33,218 nucleotides of DNA from an uncultured SAR86 cluster bacterium (GCA_902511425.1 CABXFE010000014.1:1-33218), one strand, 5' to 3'; positions 24,944 through 33,102 are shown, counted from the stretch's first letter. The notes: generated from the letters alone by a model not told the origin. Made by a program: numbers and translations.

Positions 24944-26539
24944 TTATCTCTTCTGTAAAATTAAATCAGCACACTTAGCTCCAACAACATTGCAGGTTGC
25001 ATTTGTGTTACCTGAAATAATACTCGGAAATATTGATGCATCAGCCACCCTAAGCCCAGAAATACCTCTCACCTTTAATTGATCATCGACTACACATTCT
25101 TTGGTTAACCCCATCTTACAGGTACCAACTGGATGATAGACTGACAATGATTCATTTCTAATAAATTCTGCTATGTCAGATTTTTCTACACACTCACTCC
25201 CTGGCTGCAATTCTATGGCTTCTAATTCTTGCATGGGAGATGTTTTAAATATTTCTCGAGTTTTCTTAACGCCTTCTATCATCCATTGAATATCTTCCTC
25301 ATTATCAAGATAGTTTGCATAGATTTTTGGTGCATCAGCTGGGTTGGATGATGCGAGAGTCAGATGTCCGCGACTTTTAGGTCTTAAATTGCAGACAGAA
25401 GCTGTGATACCTGATGAAGGTTTCATAGCTCCATTCTTATTATATTTACCTGCTCCGGGAGCAAAATGTATCTGCGCATTAGGAGTTTGCACTTCATCAT
25501 TTGTTTTAAAAAATACACCAATATCAGAAGCAGGATAGGTCATTAGTCCTTTTTGCTGAATAAAATATTCAAATAGGTTTTTGATCATGCCTAGTGGTTT
25601 CATAAGCTCACTAAAGGTTTTTAATCTATTAATTTTATAGCTGATATTAACCGTAAGATGATCTTGTAGATTTTGCCCAACACCAGGCAGGTCCTCAACA
25701 ACTGATATATTGTGTTTCATGAGATCTTCTTTGGGTCCAATACCAGATAACATAAGTATTTGAGGAGTATTTATGCTTCCACCACAAAGCACTATCTCAG
25801 AAGTACATCCAATAATATTGCTACCATCTTTATTTTTAACTTTAACTCCAATAGCTTTTTTATTAGAAGTTATAATTTTTTCTACCAAGGTATTCGTTAA
25901 TAAGTGCAGATTAGACCGATCAAGTGCCGGTCTCAAAAAAGCATCTGATGCACTGAATCTTTTTCCATTTTTTATATTAACTTGATAATTACCAAAACCT
26001 TCTTGATCCTCTCCATTGAAATCATTATTTTTATGTAATCCATATTTTTCACATGCGCTTAAAAAAGACCTTGAAGCACCAAGAATTGGTTCATAGGTTT
26101 CCACCCACAGTGAGCCAAAATTTCCATGGTATTGATCTTCATGATTTTGGTTATTTTCTAACTCAATAAAATATTTCATTAGGTCTCTATAACCCCATCC
26201 CTTATTTCCAACTTTTTCCCATTCTTCATAATCATTGGCCTGTCCTCTTATATAAAGCATTCCATTGATTGAGCTGCTTCCTCCAAGAGTCTTACCTCGA
26301 GGCCAATTAATAGTTCTATTGTTTAAGTTTTTTTCTGGCTCAGTTTCATAACCCCAACCATATTTTTTGTTTTTAAACAAAGAACTTGCTGCTAAAGGCA
26401 TTTTTATTGGTGAATAATTATCCATTGGACCAGCCTCGATTAACAAAACTGAATTACTAGGATTTTCAGAAAGTTTATTTGCTAAAACACAACCTGCACT
26501 TCCTGCACCAATGATGATATATTTATGACTGAATTTCAT
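24944..26539 (-). CDS. GMC-family FAD oxidoreductase (choline dehydrogenase-like), 531 aa
   Basis: Flavin enzyme oxidising an alcohol. The FAD-binding IIIGAGSAGCVLA is at 8-20, the GMC signature PRGKTLGGSSSINGM at 80-94, VVEDLPGVGQNLQDHL in the middle, and the catalytic end has the conserved His in YHPVGTCKMG and Asn in ISGNTNATC. No signal peptide. It could act on choline, a polyethylene-glycol-like alcohol, or another primary alcohol; sequence alone does not decide. The start is set at 26539 so that the FAD motif has its normal distance from the N-terminus; a TTG 45 bases upstream would extend it into the divergent peptidase E gene. It has no operon partner. Confidence 0.9.
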   Translation of the reverse strand: MKFSHKYIIIGAGSAGCVLANKLSENPSNSVLLIEAGPMDNYSPIKMPLAASSLFKNKKYGWGYETEPEKNLNNRTINWPRGKTLGGSSSINGMLYIRGQANDYEEWEKVGNKGWGYRDLMKYFIELENNQNHEDQYHGNFGSLWVETYEPILGASRSFLSACEKYGLHKNNDFNGEDQEGFGNYQVNIKNGKRFSASDAFLRPALDRSNLHLLTNTLVEKIITSNKKAIGVKVKNKDGSNIIGCTSEIVLCGGSINTPQILMLSGIGPKEDLMKHNISVVEDLPGVGQNLQDHLTVNISYKINRLKTFSELMKPLGMIKNLFEYFIQQKGLMTYPASDIGVFFKTNDEVQTPNAQIHFAPGAGKYNKNGAMKPSSGITASVCNLRPKSRGHLTLASSNPADAPKIYANYLDNEEDIQWMIEGVKKTREIFKTSPMQELEAIELQPGSECVEKSDIAEFIRNESLSVYHPVGTCKMGLTKECVVDDQLKVRGISGLRVADASIFPSIISGNTNATCNVVGAKCADLILQKR

Positions 26540-26565
26540 AAATCTAATATCTCTCAGGGATGAAA

Positions 26566-27258
26566 ATGCGTCAAGTAATTGCAATCGGTGGAGGGGGTTT
26601 TGGCAGGACCCAAGACTCGAATTTAATTGAACAATTTATCTTAGATCAAACAGGCAAAAAGAATCCAAAAATTTGTTTTATTCCAACCGCTACTGGCGAC
26701 TTAGATCCTTATATTGTTAATTATTACTCTGTATTTTCAAAACTTGATTGTGATCCTTCTCATATAAGTTTTTTTAAGAGAACCATCGATCTTGAGAAAC
26801 ATATATTAAAACAGGATGCAATTTTTGTTGGAGGAGGCAACACAAAAAGCATGTTGGCTGTTTGGAAAGAGTGGGGCCTAGATTTAATTTTAAAAAAAGC
26901 ATATGAGCAAGGCATTGTCATGAGCGGGGTCAGTGCAGGCGCTATTTGTTGGTTTGAAGCTGGATTAACTGACTCTTGGGCGAGTGAACTAAAAATGATG
27001 GAATGCATGAACTTTATACCAGGTAGTTGTGCCCCTCACTATGACGAGGAACCTGAAAGACGTCCGGCAACTAAAAAATTTCTTGAAGATCAATCCATTT
27101 CTTTTATGTATGGAATCGAAGGAGGGGCAGCCCTTCATTTTATTGATGAACAGCCAGACTCGACTATAAGATTTAAAAAAAATAAAAATGCTTATAAAGT
27201 TACATGCGAATCTAATAAAATTCATGAAAATGCATATCAAGCAAAGGAATTAAAATAA
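26566..27258 (+). CDS. Peptidase E-like serine peptidase (family S51), 230 aa
   Basis: Class I glutamine-amidotransferase-fold peptidase. It shows IAIGGGGFGR (5-14), FIPTATGD (38-45), VGGGNT (88-93), the nucleophile in MSGVSAGAICWF (S123) and a histidine-containing CAPHYDEE (H158). S51 enzymes include dipeptidase E, which cleaves Asp-X dipeptides, and cyanophycinase; this is closest to the short PepE-like group often found near amino-acid catabolism. ATG at 26566 is preferred over 26560 because AGGGA (26556-26560) then sits at the right distance; at 26560 it would overlap the start codon. The next gene overlaps its stop by 1 base (TAATG). Confidence 0.86.
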   Translation: MRQVIAIGGGGFGRTQDSNLIEQFILDQTGKKNPKICFIPTATGDLDPYIVNYYSVFSKLDCDPSHISFFKRTIDLEKHILKQDAIFVGGGNTKSMLAVWKEWGLDLILKKAYEQGIVMSGVSAGAICWFEAGLTDSWASELKMMECMNFIPGSCAPHYDEEPERRPATKKFLEDQSISFMYGIEGGAALHFIDEQPDSTIRFKKNKNAYKVTCESNKIHENAYQAKELK

Positions 27259-27695
27259 TGAATCTTTGGTTTTTAATTAACCCTGTTGTCGCATTTCTTG
27301 CAAGATCACCTTTACATTTTCTTATCAGTCATCAGGTGCTAGTCATTCAATTTAAAGGTAGAAAATCTGGAAAACAATACTTGGTACCTGTTAGCTACCA
27401 TGAACATGAGTCCTCCTACACATGCGTGACATTAAGATCGAATATCTGGTGGAGAAATTTAAAAGAAGTTTCTCATACGAAGATATGGCTTAAAGGCACG
27501 TTAAAAAACGCTCAAATTGATTTGGAGTTTAACAATGATCAGATTGTTGAAAATACCTTAAGGGACCTCGTAACGAACAACAGAGTTGATGCTTATTTTG
27601 CAAAGATAAAACTAAATAAAGATGGTTCACCACATTCTGATGATTTAATCCAAGCAGGAAAAATTCATACCGTTCTTAAATTTACAATTACTTAA
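27258..27695 (+). CDS. Nitroreductase/deazaflavin-dependent-type split-barrel protein (Ddn-like), 145 aa
   Basis: Contains FKGRKSGKQYLVPVSY (32-47), which matches the TxGRxSGxxRxxPL core of the DUF385/Ddn family, and WWRNL (64-68), the usual next block. Members bind flavin or deazaflavin F420 in actinobacteria; in proteobacteria they mostly lack assigned function, and no F420 pathway gene is in view. It is translationally coupled to peptidase E by a TAATG overlap. It ends one base before the convergent OB-fold gene. A role as a small redox enzyme is possible but unproven. Confidence 0.68.
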   Translation: MNLWFLINPVVAFLARSPLHFLISHQVLVIQFKGRKSGKQYLVPVSYHEHESSYTCVTLRSNIWWRNLKEVSHTKIWLKGTLKNAQIDLEFNNDQIVENTLRDLVTNNRVDAYFAKIKLNKDGSPHSDDLIQAGKIHTVLKFTIT

Positions 27696-27696
27696 T

Positions 27697-28080
27697 TTAT
27701 TCTCTTATTTTAATTTGTTTCTCGGTTCTTATTTCCATTTGAGTTTTGCCCTCATGCTCAGAAATGCGACCTTTAACACAAACATTCTTTCTCTTAAGAA
27801 ATTTTTCGGGCTTATAAGAAAAATATTCAGAAAATCTTCCAAACCAAATTAAGCCTGTCATCTGCTGATTTGGATAGTCCCTACCAAAATTTAAAAATAT
27901 AGGCCCACCAGAAGCTCTTTTTAAATACTTCGTTGATACGATTTTTCCACAAACAATTTTTGTTTCGCCAACATACTTATAGGCTTCTTTTACCTCTATA
28001 GCCTGTTCTGACTGAGAGGATAGGTGAATCGGGATTAAAAATAGCAAACACCAAAACGAAAAAACTTTAATTTGAGCCAT
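27697..28080 (-). CDS. Secreted small OB-fold-like protein, 127 aa
   Basis: A signal peptide (residues 1 to about 22, hydrophobic FSFWCLLFLIPIHLS) is followed by a pattern reminiscent of secreted OB-fold nucleic-acid-binding domains: AYKYVGETKIVCGKIVSTKY, then PIFLNFGRDYPNQQMTG and a final KNVCVKGRISEHEGKTQMEI with QIKI at the end. Two cysteines (in IVCGK and NVCVKG) may form a disulfide. A TAGGAG ribosome site supports the start. Such domains occur as stand-alone proteins or attached to extracellular nucleases, but no nuclease is adjacent. Function unassigned; the fold call is by pattern. Confidence 0.6.
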   Translation of the reverse strand: MAQIKVFSFWCLLFLIPIHLSSQSEQAIEVKEAYKYVGETKIVCGKIVSTKYLKRASGGPIFLNFGRDYPNQQMTGLIWFGRFSEYFSYKPEKFLKRKNVCVKGRISEHEGKTQMEIRTEKQIKIRE

Positions 28081-28171
28081 GTAAATTCTCCTAATTAAAT
28101 AATAGTATATATTTCTTTTTTGCCTTGAATAAGTTAATTTATTTAATGTTAAAACAAGTTTAGGTGATTTT

Positions 28172-28711
28172 ATGTTTACAAGAATGGATGAAAGTACTCA
28201 AGAGGAATGGCAACATATCAGTGAGGAGCATATGCCTCACATTTTCGATATGCCCAAAAGGATACTCTCAATGCTTAAACAGGCCGAGTCATTAACACTT
28301 GGATTTGGAACAGATCAGCTTCATCATGCACTTCAGACAGCAACAATGGCCAGAAGAGCAGGCGCAGAAGATGAAATGATATTGATCAGTTTGATTCATG
28401 ATATTGGCAAGGTCATCAATGTGCCTAATCATGGTCAGATTGCAGCAGAAATGATTAAACCCTATGTTAGCGAGGATGCTTATCATATTATTCGTACCCA
28501 TCAAGATTTTCAGGGCGAACATTATTATCACTATATGGGAAAGCCACAGGACCTACGCAAACAATATGAGAAGGAGTCGTGGTATGCAAAGGCTACTGAA
28601 TTTACAGACGAATGGGATCAAGCTGCATTTGATCCTGATTATGAAACTGATAGCTTGGAATCATTTGAGCCCTTGATCAATCAATTTTTTGGCGCACCGC
28701 ACACTATTTAA
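28172..28711 (+). CDS. HD-domain protein, candidate mixed-valent diiron oxygenase (PhnZ/MIOX-like), 179 aa
   Basis: A compact HD-fold protein. Metal-ligand candidates are H52 (LHHALQ), H76-D77 (SLIHDIGK), H87 (NHGQIAAE), H110 (RTHQD) and an aspartate in TDEWDQAAFDP (D146 or D149). The spacing of 24 between the first His and the HD pair, and the presence of two further histidines, resembles the HD-domain oxygenases PhnZ, TmpB and myo-inositol oxygenase, which bind two irons, rather than one-metal phosphohydrolases. DEWDQxxFDPxY is also characteristic of that group. Substrate unknown; known relatives cleave C-P or C-C bonds. The start follows AGGTGA. It is convergent with the Rieske oxygenase, 49 bases apart. 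Confidence 0.72.
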   Translation: MFTRMDESTQEEWQHISEEHMPHIFDMPKRILSMLKQAESLTLGFGTDQLHHALQTATMARRAGAEDEMILISLIHDIGKVINVPNHGQIAAEMIKPYVSEDAYHIIRTHQDFQGEHYYHYMGKPQDLRKQYEKESWYAKATEFTDEWDQAAFDPDYETDSLESFEPLINQFFGAPHTI

Positions 28712-28760
28712 TTCATCTAACGCAAATATTTTTCATTGAGCAATTAAAGCTTTAATTTGT

Positions 28761-29903
28761 TTAAAAAATTTCAGAGTCCGAGGGTTTTAATTCATTTCTT
28801 GCAATAGGAATCGCTTGCCTAATTTTATTCGCACTATCAATCAAGCAAACTTCAGATGCAGCAAGAGGGCCTGATTTAAAATTATTTGTATTCATTCCTT
28901 CTTGCACCAGATTGATTAAATGAGTGTCCTCATTGTTTACTTGTCTATTAATTCTCCAATTTAGGTATTGAGCTGCCTTTGTTTCCCTGCGCTCATCTGG
29001 AAGGGCATACGCAATTTCTCTTATCATGGTTGTATTGGAGTCTATTGGAATAAACTGCATAAAATCCATTTGTTCTGGGTAAATATCAAATGCAAGATTT
29101 GGCCATAATCTGTAATATAGCCAATATCTTTGTTTGTCATCTGAAAGATGATCCATATGCGGCAAGTATTTATCATAAAGCCTGTTTGAAAGACAATCTT
29201 TGCGAATATTGGTTCCATCTCCCCACATTTTATGGACATAGCCATTATTTTTTGAGACTTCAACTCCGTAACTTTTACCAACCAAATTGGAGAGCCCAGG
29301 ATGCGCTACAGGTATATGCAATGCATCAACATAATTATCAGCAATTTGCTTCCAATTAACGCTTCTAGGTCTCATTGTAACTCTGCCTAGAGGCTTCATC
29401 TCTTCAAGTCTGTATTGCTCAATCTCATTAATATATGGCTCAAATTGTTCATGAACACTTGGCACATCAGATTCAAGTAATTTAACAAAAATAAAACCTT
29501 GAAATATCTCTAACTCAATTTTTTGAAGACCATGGTCTTTTTTATTCAGATCTGTAAATTGATCTTCATAAGGAACCTTGATTAGATTTCCCTTAAAGTC
29601 ATACCCCCAGGCATGATATGGACAAGTAATTTTTCCGTTACAGTTTCCCGAAACTTCATCAATAAGCTTGGTACCTCGATGAGAGCAAAAATTATTAAAT
29701 GCCTCAATATTGCCATCTTGATCTTTGATAACAAAAATACGCTTATTGAAAATCTCAAATGTAAAAAAATCTCCAGCATTTGGTACGTTGGAAATATGGC
29801 AAACTAATTGCCAGTTCTTAAGAATTAATTCTGTTTTTTCGAGCTCAAAAAATGCCTCACTGGTATAAGTCCAACCTGGCAAACTTTTATATGAATCATT
29901 CAT
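28761..29903 (-). CDS. Rieske-type aromatic-ring-hydroxylating oxygenase, large subunit, 380 aa
   Basis: Two-domain oxygenase. The Rieske [2Fe-2S] ligands are C73 and H75 (FCSHRGTKL) and C94 and H97 (CPYHAWGYD), with the normal spacing. The mononuclear iron site lies in NWKQIADNYVDALHIPVAH, with H196 and H201 as ligands and D193 as the bridging acid. Many such proteins hydroxylate aromatics, but others demethylate quaternary amines (choline, carnitine, stachydrine). No reductase or ferredoxin gene is adjacent. It is the last gene of the permease-pentein-Rieske run, starting 2 bases after the pentein stop, so a nitrogenous substrate is more likely than a ring; that is inference. Confidence 0.9.
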   Translation of the reverse strand: MNDSYKSLPGWTYTSEAFFELEKTELILKNWQLVCHISNVPNAGDFFTFEIFNKRIFVIKDQDGNIEAFNNFCSHRGTKLIDEVSGNCNGKITCPYHAWGYDFKGNLIKVPYEDQFTDLNKKDHGLQKIELEIFQGFIFVKLLESDVPSVHEQFEPYINEIEQYRLEEMKPLGRVTMRPRSVNWKQIADNYVDALHIPVAHPGLSNLVGKSYGVEVSKNNGYVHKMWGDGTNIRKDCLSNRLYDKYLPHMDHLSDDKQRYWLYYRLWPNLAFDIYPEQMDFMQFIPIDSNTTMIREIAYALPDERRETKAAQYLNWRINRQVNNEDTHLINLVQEGMNTNNFKSGPLAASEVCLIDSANKIRQAIPIARNELKPSDSEIF

Positions 29904-29905
29904 TA

Positions 29906-30772
29906 TTATATTCTCAGCAGTGGTCTTGTTAAGCAGGTTGGTCCGCCTTCACCTTTTCGGCTAATTTCAAGCCCCTTATAAGACTTGATTTTGCATCCAG
30001 CTTTCTCTAGTTCAGCACTTACCTCCGGCAATTCTTCAAGCATAATAATTGATCTTGGCGATGTTGCCAAAACATTGCATCCCATCAATAAGTATTCAGC
30101 ATCGGGAACCTCTACAAACTTTATTCCCAAGCTACTAAGCCAGCTAATAAAAGTATCTGGCATGAAAGGTTTATAAATTAAAGCTAGATCTTTATCTAGA
30201 GGTGAAATTATTGACATCAAATGAAGAACATCATCAGGGTGCTCTGGATCTGGTAAATTTACAACATGCAAATCTACTTCAGAGCCTAATATTTTTTTTA
30301 ATTGCTCTATGCCGTCAAGATTAGTTCTTGGACCTAGTCCAACAGCAGCATGATTATCGTCGATCCAAATAAAATCACCCCCTTCAAGCGTTCCAGGCGC
30401 TTTGATTTGACCAGCTATCTCATATCCTTTTTTAGCAAGAGTTCTGTAATTTTCATTGGCTTCTGGCGTCCTAGATTCTCTTCCCATATTACAAAGTATC
30501 AAACCAGCTTTGGATATTAAAATACTATCTCTTGTGTAAATACTATCAATCGTCAGTAAATCGGAAGAGGGCAAATCAACAATTTCTATTTCCTCTTCTA
30601 AAAGCAAATTTCTAAAGTAATTAAATTCAACAATTGCTTTTTCAAGATGAGGTTTTGCATGAAATCTTAACGGCTCCCACTCACGTGAGAGTTTTTCTTC
30701 ACTAACGAAACCTTGAAGAGGTGACCTGATCGCCACTTCTTTGATTTTAGAGTATTCATTCATTTCACGCAT
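29906..30772 (-). CDS. Dimethylargininase/arginine-deiminase-like pentein hydrolase, 288 aa
   Basis: Pentein-fold enzyme with a cysteine nucleophile. Conserved pieces are YTRD (79-82), IKAPGTLEGGDF (123-134), GLGPRTNLDGIEQL (145-158), H184 in DDVLHLMS and the nucleophile C280 in GGPTCLTRP. This set matches dimethylarginine dimethylaminohydrolase and related COG1834 proteins, which release dimethylamine (or ammonia) from methylated or free arginine and leave citrulline. Which substrate is used cannot be settled from sequence. The start is set at 30772 (or ATG at 30763); the longer frame from 30808 would run into the permease gene. It lies 4 bases after the permease and 2 before the Rieske gene. 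Confidence 0.85.
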   Translation of the reverse strand: MREMNEYSKIKEVAIRSPLQGFVSEEKLSREWEPLRFHAKPHLEKAIVEFNYFRNLLLEEEIEIVDLPSSDLLTIDSIYTRDSILISKAGLILCNMGRESRTPEANENYRTLAKKGYEIAGQIKAPGTLEGGDFIWIDDNHAAVGLGPRTNLDGIEQLKKILGSEVDLHVVNLPDPEHPDDVLHLMSIISPLDKDLALIYKPFMPDTFISWLSSLGIKFVEVPDAEYLLMGCNVLATSPRSIIMLEELPEVSAELEKAGCKIKSYKGLEISRKGEGGPTCLTRPLLRI

Positions 30773-30776
30773 GAGT

Positions 30777-32063
30777 TTATTTTTTAAGTAAGTAAATTGG
30801 CATGCCAATCAAAATAAGGATAAAAGAATAAAATATCATTTCAATACCAGCCCCCCAAATAGCAAAAAATGCATAAAAAAATGTACCACATGAAATTAAC
30901 ATTGCATTATTTCTTTGAGAATTATTGATATCCACTCGTGCAAATTTAAATTCTGCGATTGCGCAGAATGAATAAGCTATTAAGGTAGATAACGTTGACA
31001 GCATAGCCATGAAAATAAATGCATTTACTACCCCTTTTGTATAATTCAATATCAAAAGAATGCTAACAAATGACCCTGTAAGCAAATAACTAAAGAGCGG
31101 CGTCCCATTTTTATTTAAAATTACAAATTTTGCTGGAAGCAGACCATCTCTTGCAGCGGCAAGGCTTAGATTGCCTGCAGTCAGTGTATTTGCATTTAAT
31201 GAACCTAGAGTAGATATAAGAGCACCTATGCTAATTATTGTTCCGCCTGTTACTCCCAAGACTTTTGTTGCAGCTAATGCAAATGGAGCAGAGGAGTTTA
31301 TCAATTCATTTGCTGGAACTAAAACTGCTATTGCAATACTTACCAAGATATAAAGAATAAGTATCGTTAAAACTGATGCAATCAACACCTTGGGAATAGT
31401 TTTCTGAGGATTAATTACATTTTCTGCTGGCACAGTCGCTGTTTCAATTCCAATAAATGACCACATAACTAAGGTTGTAACTGTGGCAATAAGTGAAATG
31501 GGATGAAGATTGCTTGGATTCAGCTCTGGTAAATTAGCTGTATTAAAGTTTGCTGCTCCAAGTAAAATTATAAATATAAGTGGTAATAATTTTAATAAAG
31601 TAGTGACAAGCTGAAATTTAGAGCTATTTTCTAAACTTTTAATATTAAGAAAAACAATAATCCAAATGAGCAGGAGTGATACAAGCAAAGAATGAACTTG
31701 AGAGGCAATAATTTGAGGAAGAAAAAATCCTAAGTAGCCCACAAAAGCAATTGATATTCCAGCAATAGCTGAAATACATGATACCCAATAAGTCCATGCA
31801 ATTATAAAACCTGCAAAATTACCAAGCCCTTCGTTAACATAAACATAAGGTCCGCCAGTTTTAGGGATCCTTATAACCAATCTTGCCATTGTTAAGGCCA
31901 CCAATATTGATCCAGCGCCAGCTACAAGCCACCCACTAAATCCTAGCAATCCATAGGGAGCCAACAAAGTTGGCATCATAAATATACCTGAGCCTATCGC
32001 ACAGCCCACAGCAATTGACCAGCCTCTCCAAAACCCTATAACTCTGTGTTGATTTGAATCCAT
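30777..32063 (-). CDS. APC-superfamily amino-acid permease, 428 aa
   Basis: Inner-membrane transporter with about twelve helices. The N-terminal helix carries GCAIGSGIFMMPTLLAPYG, the substrate-gating GSG motif of the APA group (AdiC, CadB, PotE), and IPKTGGPYVYVNEGLG follows. That group moves arginine, agmatine, lysine or polyamines. It is immediately upstream of the dimethylargininase-like gene and almost certainly co-transcribed with it, which supports a basic or methylated amino acid as the substrate. There is no ribosome site; a TATTAT 6 bases before the ATG suggests a leaderless transcript in addition to read-through from the membrane-protein gene. Confidence 0.88.
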   Translation of the reverse strand: MDSNQHRVIGFWRGWSIAVGCAIGSGIFMMPTLLAPYGLLGFSGWLVAGAGSILVALTMARLVIRIPKTGGPYVYVNEGLGNFAGFIIAWTYWVSCISAIAGISIAFVGYLGFFLPQIIASQVHSLLVSLLLIWIIVFLNIKSLENSSKFQLVTTLLKLLPLIFIILLGAANFNTANLPELNPSNLHPISLIATVTTLVMWSFIGIETATVPAENVINPQKTIPKVLIASVLTILILYILVSIAIAVLVPANELINSSAPFALAATKVLGVTGGTIISIGALISTLGSLNANTLTAGNLSLAAARDGLLPAKFVILNKNGTPLFSYLLTGSFVSILLILNYTKGVVNAFIFMAMLSTLSTLIAYSFCAIAEFKFARVDINNSQRNNAMLISCGTFFYAFFAIWGAGIEMIFYSFILILIGMPIYLLKK

Positions 32064-32069
32064 CTAGAG

Positions 32070-32075
32070 ATAATA
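32070..32075 (-). promoter_or_regulatory. -10-like element abutting the permease start
   Basis: TATTAT on the minus strand followed by CTCTAG and the ATG. No ribosome site is present and no convincing -35 is seen. The arrangement repeats that before trxB. Confidence 0.35.
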
Positions 32076-32095
32076 CACGCAATATTTGAGGTTTT

Positions 32096-32698
32096 TTAAC
32101 TTACAGTTCTTCTAGCCAACAAGATAGTTAATTTATATAAGATTGGCGCCATTATTAACCAAGGTAATTGTGTTTGAAACATTACGCTTCTTCCGTTAAA
32201 TTCAAATAATAGCGGGTTAAAGAACTGACCGGTAGGAGCTAGAGGCGCCCATGATAGTGACTTACCCTCAGATAATTGATCGTGATATAAAAAAAGTTCT
32301 ACAAAAAGATTTTGAGTTATGCACCATATTAGTAGAATGCTAAAAGCTCCCCAGTTCCATTGTTCAAAAACTTGAATGTTTTGTTTGCTATATTTCCACA
32401 TTAACCACAAGCCTCCCATGGAAATTGTTCCCGCATCTGCTAAAGAATTTAGAAGCCAATTAAGATGCATTGGAATCCATGTATTCAAGACTTCTGATCT
32501 TCTGACATTTACAGGATCTCCATCAATCCAACCATAGGTAAACCAGAGTTCCCAGCTCAATGAACAAATAAGAAAAGATCCTAAATATATCGATGGTACC
32601 CAGAGTGGGATACTATCTTTTTTATAAAAATAAATTATTAGAGGAGCAAGAGCGCTAACATAAACAATAGTTATTACCCTTAGCTCCTCTAAAGACAT
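32096..32698 (-). CDS. Polytopic membrane protein of unknown family, 200 aa
   Basis: Five or six hydrophobic helices are visible (about 6-24, 31-52, 81-102, 115-140, 175-195). Between the second and third lies a polar, aromatic segment with WELWFTYGWIDGDPVNVRRS and the motif NTWIPMHLNWLLNSLADAGT, which may face the periplasm. I do not recognise the family. It starts 4 bases after the DUF4177-like gene and shares its promoter; the permease starts 32 bases after its stop. The gene context suggests membership in the permease operon, but a functional link is not shown. Confidence 0.75.
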   Translation of the reverse strand: MSLEELRVITIVYVSALAPLIIYFYKKDSIPLWVPSIYLGSFLICSLSWELWFTYGWIDGDPVNVRRSEVLNTWIPMHLNWLLNSLADAGTISMGGLWLMWKYSKQNIQVFEQWNWGAFSILLIWCITQNLFVELFLYHDQLSEGKSLSWAPLAPTGQFFNPLLFEFNGRSVMFQTQLPWLIMAPILYKLTILLARRTVS

Positions 32699-32702
32699 TG
32701 TC

Positions 32703-32918
32703 TTATAGTGGACGTCTCAAATATATTTGACTGGCTCCATCTTGAGTGACTAATTCCCAGCCTTCTTGTCCAAGCTTATTTAATTCGACCCTAGACATTT
32801 CATATTTCCAATGAACAGCATCTTTATATTCGATCTTAAAAGCTTCTGTTTCCTCGTTTGAGTAACCCATTGAAGTTGAATTGCTGTGATCAACAATTTT
32901 ATATTCCCATTTAGTCAT
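32703..32918 (-). CDS. DUF4177-like small protein, 71 aa
   Basis: A short soluble protein beginning TKWEYKIVDHS and containing LNKLGQEGWELVTQDG before a final YLRRPL. WEYKxV ... LNxLGxEGWELV ... YLxRP is the pattern of DUF4177, whose function is unknown. A GGAG ribosome site precedes the ATG. It is the first gene of the minus-strand run to 28761 and has its own promoter at 33008-33036, with a leader of about 80 bases that shows no clear riboswitch. Confidence 0.8.
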   Translation of the reverse strand: MTKWEYKIVDHSNSTSMGYSNEETEAFKIEYKDAVHWKYEMSRVELNKLGQEGWELVTQDGASQIYLRRPL

Positions 32919-33007
32919 TTTTTCATCTCCTGCCGGATGGCAATAAGATGCGTTCCTTCAGTATTATTACTTACTTCCGTCCCAAGAATAGGATGAACGA
33001 TATGAGT

Positions 33008-33036
33008 ATTAAACAAATATACTTAATTTATGTCAA
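33008..33036 (-). promoter_or_regulatory. Sigma-70 promoter of the DUF4177-membrane-permease run
   Basis: On the minus strand TTGACA (33036-33031) and TTTAAT (33013-33008) are separated by exactly 17 bases: a perfect -35 and a 5/6 -10. It is the best sigma-70-type promoter in the window. Transcription would start near 33001, about 80 bases before the ATG. Confidence 0.7.
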
Positions 33037-33057
33037 TAAAATGCTTATTCTGCATCG

Positions 33058-33085
33058 TTTACTTATTTCCAAAAGTCTTTAAAAT
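33058..33085 (+). promoter_or_regulatory. Candidate promoter of tRNA-Ser
   Basis: TTTACT (33058-33063) and TAAAAT (33080-33085) are separated by 16 bases, and the -10 ends 17 bases before the mature tRNA. It is back to back with the minus-strand promoter at 33008-33036. Confidence 0.4.
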
Positions 33086-33102
33086 GCTTTATCCAAAGGA
33101 AC

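Noticed and set aside
28742-28757. Perfect 16-base palindrome AATTAAAGCTTTAATT between the HD-domain and Rieske genes
   Set aside because: All A/T except one GC step, no loop and no T-run of useful length on either side; in such AT-rich DNA it can arise by chance. A weak bidirectional terminator is possible but not supported.
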